Source: Variovorax paradoxus | GTDB taxonomy: Bacteria > Pseudomonadota > Gammaproteobacteria > Burkholderiales > Burkholderiaceae_C | Reading direction: 5' to 3' | Length of the DNA stretch: 64,000 nt | Assembly: GCF_902712855.1 (NCBI RefSeq) | Contig: NZ_LR743507.1 | Span: 4,822,001 to 4,886,000, forward strand | Shown: piece after piece, positions 60,945 to 64,000 of the stretch | Numbering within the stretch: the stretch's first letter is position 1 | Layout of the letters: each line of letters starts with the position of its first letter | Notes under the pieces: generated by a model | What the model was told of the DNA's origin: nothing | The model's database searches: none | What the model saw: the letters and a program-made list of their open reading frames with translations, nothing else | Made by a program: the position numbers and the translations under genes

Positions 60945-61044
60945 CGACGCTGGTCAGCGACCGGCCCGGCCTGGGTGCCGCGGCCTGCAGGCGCCGTGCC
61001 GCTGCAGCGGCATCTTCCTTTCATCTTGTCGAGCCTCTTCCGCC

Positions 61045-62133
61045 GTGAAACCCTTTCTGCGCCATCAACTCGAACGCTATGCCCAGCGCCTGGGCGAACT
61101 CGACTTCCTGCTCTCGCGCGAAGACATCATGAGCGACATGGCGCAGTACCGCACCATCTCGCGCGAGCACGCCGAAGTGACGCAGATCGCCGGCCGCTAC
61201 GAGCGCTACAGGCAGCGCGAATCGGACATCGCAGGCGCCAAGGAGATGCTCGACGACCCCGACATGGCCGAGATGGCGAAGGAAGAGATCGCCAGCGCCG
61301 AGGCCGAGCTGGTGCAGCTCGAGGAAGAGCTGCAGCGCCTGCTGCTGCCGAAGGACCCGGACGACGCGCGCAACGCCTTCCTCGAAATCCGCGCCGGCAC
61401 CGGCGGCGACGAATCGGCCCTTTTCGCGGGCGACCTGCTGCGCATGTACACGCGCTACTGCGAGCGCGCCGGATGGCGCTGCGAGATCGTGAGCGAGAGC
61501 GAGAGCGAACTCGGTGGCTACAAGGAAGTGGTGATCCGCGTCGTCGGCGACGATGTGTTCGGGCACCTGCGCTTCGAGTCGGGCGGCCACCGTGTACAGC
61601 GCGTGCCGGCGACCGAGACGCAGGGCCGCATCCACACCAGTGCCTGCACGGTCGCCGTGCTGGCCGAGCCCGACGAAGCCGTGGCGGTGCAGATCAACCC
61701 GGCCGACCTGCGCATCGACACCTACCGCGCGAGCGGCGCCGGCGGCCAGCACATCAACAAGACCGATTCGGCCGTTCGCATCACGCACATCCCGACCGGC
61801 ATCGTGGCCGAGTGCCAGGACGACCGCAGCCAGCACCGCAACAAGGCCAAGGCGCTGCAGGTGCTGTCGGCGCGCATCCAGGAAAAGGACCGCAACGAGC
61901 GCGCCGCCAAGGACGCGGCGATGCGCAAGGGCCTGATCGGCAGCGGCGACCGCTCGGACCGCATCCGCACGTACAACTTTCCGCAAGGCCGGCTGACCGA
62001 CCACCGCATCAACCTCACGCTCTACAAGCTGCTGGCCATCATGGAGGGCGACCTGGGCGACGTGCTCGAGGCCCTGCGCGCGGCGCGCGAAGCCGAACAA
62101 CTGGCCGAGCTCGAATCGAGCCTGCCGGCATGA
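61045..62133 (+). CDS. prfA: Peptide chain release factor 1
   Basis: A 362-aa class I release factor recognising UAA and UAG. The PAT tripeptide is in HRVQRVPATETQGRIHTSAC. The peptidyl-hydrolysis motif GGQ is in SGAGGQHINKTDSAVRITH. DRSQHRNKAKALQVLSARI follows. It is overlapped by prmC, whose product methylates the GGQ glutamine. Confidence 0.97.
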   Translation: MKPFLRHQLERYAQRLGELDFLLSREDIMSDMAQYRTISREHAEVTQIAGRYERYRQRESDIAGAKEMLDDPDMAEMAKEEIASAEAELVQLEEELQRLLLPKDPDDARNAFLEIRAGTGGDESALFAGDLLRMYTRYCERAGWRCEIVSESESELGGYKEVVIRVVGDDVFGHLRFESGGHRVQRVPATETQGRIHTSACTVAVLAEPDEAVAVQINPADLRIDTYRASGAGGQHINKTDSAVRITHIPTGIVAECQDDRSQHRNKAKALQVLSARIQEKDRNERAAKDAAMRKGLIGSGDRSDRIRTYNFPQGRLTDHRINLTLYKLLAIMEGDLGDVLEALRAAREAEQLAELESSLPA

Positions 62134-62987
62134 TGGACAGCACCGAAAACCCGCTGCCCTCGACCGTGGCGCAGGCACTGGCCGCGGCCGTGGCGCTGGG
62201 CGTGGAACGGCTCGACGCACAGCTGCTGCTGCTGCATGCGCTCGGCCGCGCGCCACACGACCGGGCCTGGCTGCTGGCGCACGACACCGACACGATGCCC
62301 GAGGCGGCATGGTCGGTGCTGGCAGCGCACCTGTCGCGCCGCCTTGCCGGCGAGCCGGTCGCCTACCTGCTCGGCAGCAAGGAATTCCGCGGGCTCGACC
62401 TGCATGTCGATGCCCGCGTGCTGGTGCCGCGTCCTGACACCGAGACGCTGGTCGAATGGGCGCTGCAGTGCCTGGAAGGCCGGGCCGCACCGCGCGTGCT
62501 GGACCTCGGCACGGGCAGCGGCGCGATCGCGCTGGCCCTGCAGCACGCCCGCGCCGATGCGCAAGTCGACGCGGTCGACGCCAGCGCCGATGCCCTCGAA
62601 GTCGCAGAGGCAAATGCCCGGCGCCTCGGCCTGCCGGTGCGCTTCGCCCAGGCGAACTGGCTCGAGGACGCCGGCACCGGCTACACGGTCATCGCCAGCA
62701 ATCCGCCGTATATCGCCGCCGGCGATCCCCATCTGCCCGCTTTGCGACACGAGCCGACGTCCGCGCTGGAGGCAGGCATCGATGGCCTCGACGACATCCG
62801 CCAGATCGTCCGGCAGTCGCCCGCCCATCTCGCCGATGGAGGCTGGCTGCTCCTCGAGCACGGCCACGACCAGGCCCACGCCGTGCGGCAACTGCTCGCC
62901 GAACGCGGTTTCGCCGAAGTGCAAAGCCGCGAAGACCTCGCCGGCATCCAGCGCTGTTCCGGCGGAATCTGGCGCGCGGTGAAATAA
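62130..62987 (+). CDS. prmC: Release factor glutamine methyltransferase
   Basis: A 285-aa SAM-dependent methyltransferase modifying the GGQ glutamine of RF1 and RF2. The substrate-recognition N-terminal helices (DAQLLLLHALGRAPHDRAWL), the segment KEFRGLDLHVDARVLVPRPD, SAM motif VLDLGTGSGAIALAL and the catalytic SNPPYIA are clear. ATG 62130 overlaps the prfA stop as ATGA; a second ATG follows at 62133. Confidence 0.95.
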   Translation: MMDSTENPLPSTVAQALAAAVALGVERLDAQLLLLHALGRAPHDRAWLLAHDTDTMPEAAWSVLAAHLSRRLAGEPVAYLLGSKEFRGLDLHVDARVLVPRPDTETLVEWALQCLEGRAAPRVLDLGTGSGAIALALQHARADAQVDAVDASADALEVAEANARRLGLPVRFAQANWLEDAGTGYTVIASNPPYIAAGDPHLPALRHEPTSALEAGIDGLDDIRQIVRQSPAHLADGGWLLLEHGHDQAHAVRQLLAERGFAEVQSREDLAGIQRCSGGIWRAVK

Positions 62988-63016
62988 TCCCTCCAGCCCA
63001 CTTTTCAGGAGTCCCC

Positions 63017-63346
63017 ATGTCCGACGCTCAACAACGCATCGACGATCTCGTCAAGACCAACGAACTCGTGCTCTTCATGAAGGGCAACGCCAGTTTCCCG
63101 ATGTGCGGTTTCTCCGGCCGCGCGATCCAGATCCTCAAGGCGATCGGTGTCGACACCAAGTCGCTCAAGACCGTCAACGTGCTCGAGGACGACGGCATCC
63201 GCCAGGGCATCAAGGAATACAGCAACTGGCCCACCATTCCGCAGCTCTACGTCAAGGGCGAGTTCATCGGCGGCTCGGACATCATGATGGAGATGTACGA
63301 GTCGGGCGAACTGCAGCAGGTCGTCGGCGGCGGCGCGGCGGCCTGA
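63017..63346 (+). CDS. grxD: Monothiol glutaredoxin
   Basis: A 109-aa Grx4-type protein carrying [2Fe-2S] clusters with glutathione. The active site CGFS is in NASFPMCGFSGRAIQ; NWPTIPQLYVKGEFIGGSDI holds the cis-Pro and glutathione loop. CAGGAG lies about 6 nt before ATG. It closes the hemA-prfA-prmC-grxD run. Confidence 0.95.
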   Translation: MSDAQQRIDDLVKTNELVLFMKGNASFPMCGFSGRAIQILKAIGVDTKSLKTVNVLEDDGIRQGIKEYSNWPTIPQLYVKGEFIGGSDIMMEMYESGELQQVVGGGAAA

Positions 63347-63362
63347 TACCGAGGGCTCTGGA

Positions 63363-63890
63363 ATGAGCCACGATCACGGCGATGCCGGTCACGGCCATTC
63401 GCACGACGAAGAAGGCAGCGATGCCGCCGCGCCAGCCTGGAAGCACGACGGCGTGCGCGTCATCGGCGCCGGGCAGCTCGATGTCAACACCGCCCAGACA
63501 CCGGGCATGAACAGGGCGGCGGCCATCAACTTCGCGCGCGTCGGCGCACAGAAGCTGTGGGCCGGCACCGTGACCATCCACGCCGATGCCAAGACCGGCG
63601 CCCACCACCACGGCCACCTCGAATCGGTGATCTACGTGGTGCGCGGGCGGGCCCGCATGCGCTGGGGCGAGAAGCTCGAGTTCACCGCGGAGGCCGGGCC
63701 GGGCGACTTCATCTACGTGCCGCCCTATGTGCCGCACCAAGAGATCAACGCCAGCCCCACCGAAACGCTCGAATGCGTGCTCTGCCGCAGCGACGGTGAA
63801 GCGGTGGCCGTGAACCTCGACATCGAGCCGGTCGAGAAGCCGGAATCGGTGCTCTGGGTCGATCCGACCCACCCTCACGGCGGAACTTAG
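63363..63890 (+). CDS. Cupin domain protein
   Basis: A 175-aa single-cupin protein. A His/Asp-rich N-terminus (MSHDHGDAGHGHSHDEE) may bind metal. Cupin motif 1 is AHHHGHLESVIYVVRGRARM and motif 2 GDFIYVPPYVPHQEINAS, giving the His/Glu metal ligands. The reaction or ligand is unknown. It begins 16 bp after grxD and is followed, 2 nt past its stop, by the second copy of the ~85-nt repeat. Confidence 0.87.
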   Translation: MSHDHGDAGHGHSHDEEGSDAAAPAWKHDGVRVIGAGQLDVNTAQTPGMNRAAAINFARVGAQKLWAGTVTIHADAKTGAHHHGHLESVIYVVRGRARMRWGEKLEFTAEAGPGDFIYVPPYVPHQEINASPTETLECVLCRSDGEAVAVNLDIEPVEKPESVLWVDPTHPHGGT

Positions 63891-63891
63891 T

Positions 63892-63975
63892 CTCGCCCCC
63901 AGGCGTTGCGCACTTCGTGTCGCCACGCCACCCCTTTCCGGGGGCACACCGGCGGCCCGGCAAAGCCGGTTCCGC
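63892..63975 (+). repeat. ~85-nt structured intergenic repeat, copy B
   Basis: It starts CTCGCCCCCAGGC and ends ACCGGC...GCCGGTTCCGC like copy A at 51894-51980, with shared blocks GCGCACTTCGT, CCGGGGGC and CGGCGGCCCGGCAA. The core between the C-run and G-run differs in length and sequence. It lies 2 nt after the cupin stop. Possibly related sequence continues to the window end. Confidence 0.8.
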
Positions 63976-64000
63976 GGTGCCGCTGAATGCGCTCCAGTCA

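Overview
The window is GC-rich, densely packed betaproteobacterial chromosome. Gene orders such as hemA-prfA-prmC-grxD, ubiE-(Tim44)-ubiJ-ubiB, fmdB-DUF502-aspS-nudB, DUF3460-scpA and secB-grxC-rhodanese-gpmA-ctpA-moeB, together with the DUF3683 flavoprotein, point to Burkholderiales, family Comamonadaceae, most likely Variovorax. The genus is an inference. No prophage, insertion sequence, CRISPR array, rRNA or tRNA gene was seen.

Layout. 1-6.3 kb: a cut-off hybrid histidine kinase, then a small catabolic operon (M20 amidohydrolase plus an in-frame fusion of diaminopropionate ammonia-lyase to a second M20 hydrolase) divergent from an Lrp/AsnC regulator. 6.4-14.8 kb: YceH-like protein, NAD-isocitrate dehydrogenase, a hexapeptide-repeat transferase, metG, lipoproteins, scpA, and the queuosine genes queE and queD. 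14.8-20.4 kb: gpsA, secB, grxC, a rhodanese, gpmA, ctpA and moeB. 20.4-28.4 kb: an AsmA-like protein, two response regulators and a CHASE3 histidine kinase, followed by a run of small envelope and stress proteins (DUF1328, DUF883, Holin-X-like, a ferritin-like protein, a BON lipoprotein, CsbD). 28.5-35.6 kb: DUF429, EamA, a BLUF photoreceptor directly behind folE, an endonuclease/exonuclease/phosphatase-family protein, nudB, aspS, DUF502 and FmdB.

35.7-47.4 kb: a sodium-solute symporter, the ubiquinone cluster, a translationally coupled DUF3683/HIT/DUF971 trio, and serA. 47.6-52.8 kb: the glycerol-3-phosphate importer ugpBAEC with ugpQ. 52.8-55.3 kb: a large MscS channel. 55.3-59.3 kb: an Lrp regulator divergent from a three-gene ABC importer of the TrpXYZ type with a coupled acetyltransferase. 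59.3-63.9 kb: hemA-prfA-prmC-grxD and a cupin.

Less ordinary signals include the lyase-hydrolase fusion, a QueD homologue with serine at the usual catalytic cysteine, the folE-BLUF pair, a possible leaderless hemA transcript, 17-nt operator-like palindromes in front of both Lrp-type genes, and two repeat families: three 17-nt GCTAY..ATAGC palindromes each followed by AA, and two copies of an ~85-nt structured repeat sitting 2-3 nt after stop codons. Coordinates of non-first start codons were chosen from Shine-Dalgarno sites and family N-termini; alternatives are stated where they matter.
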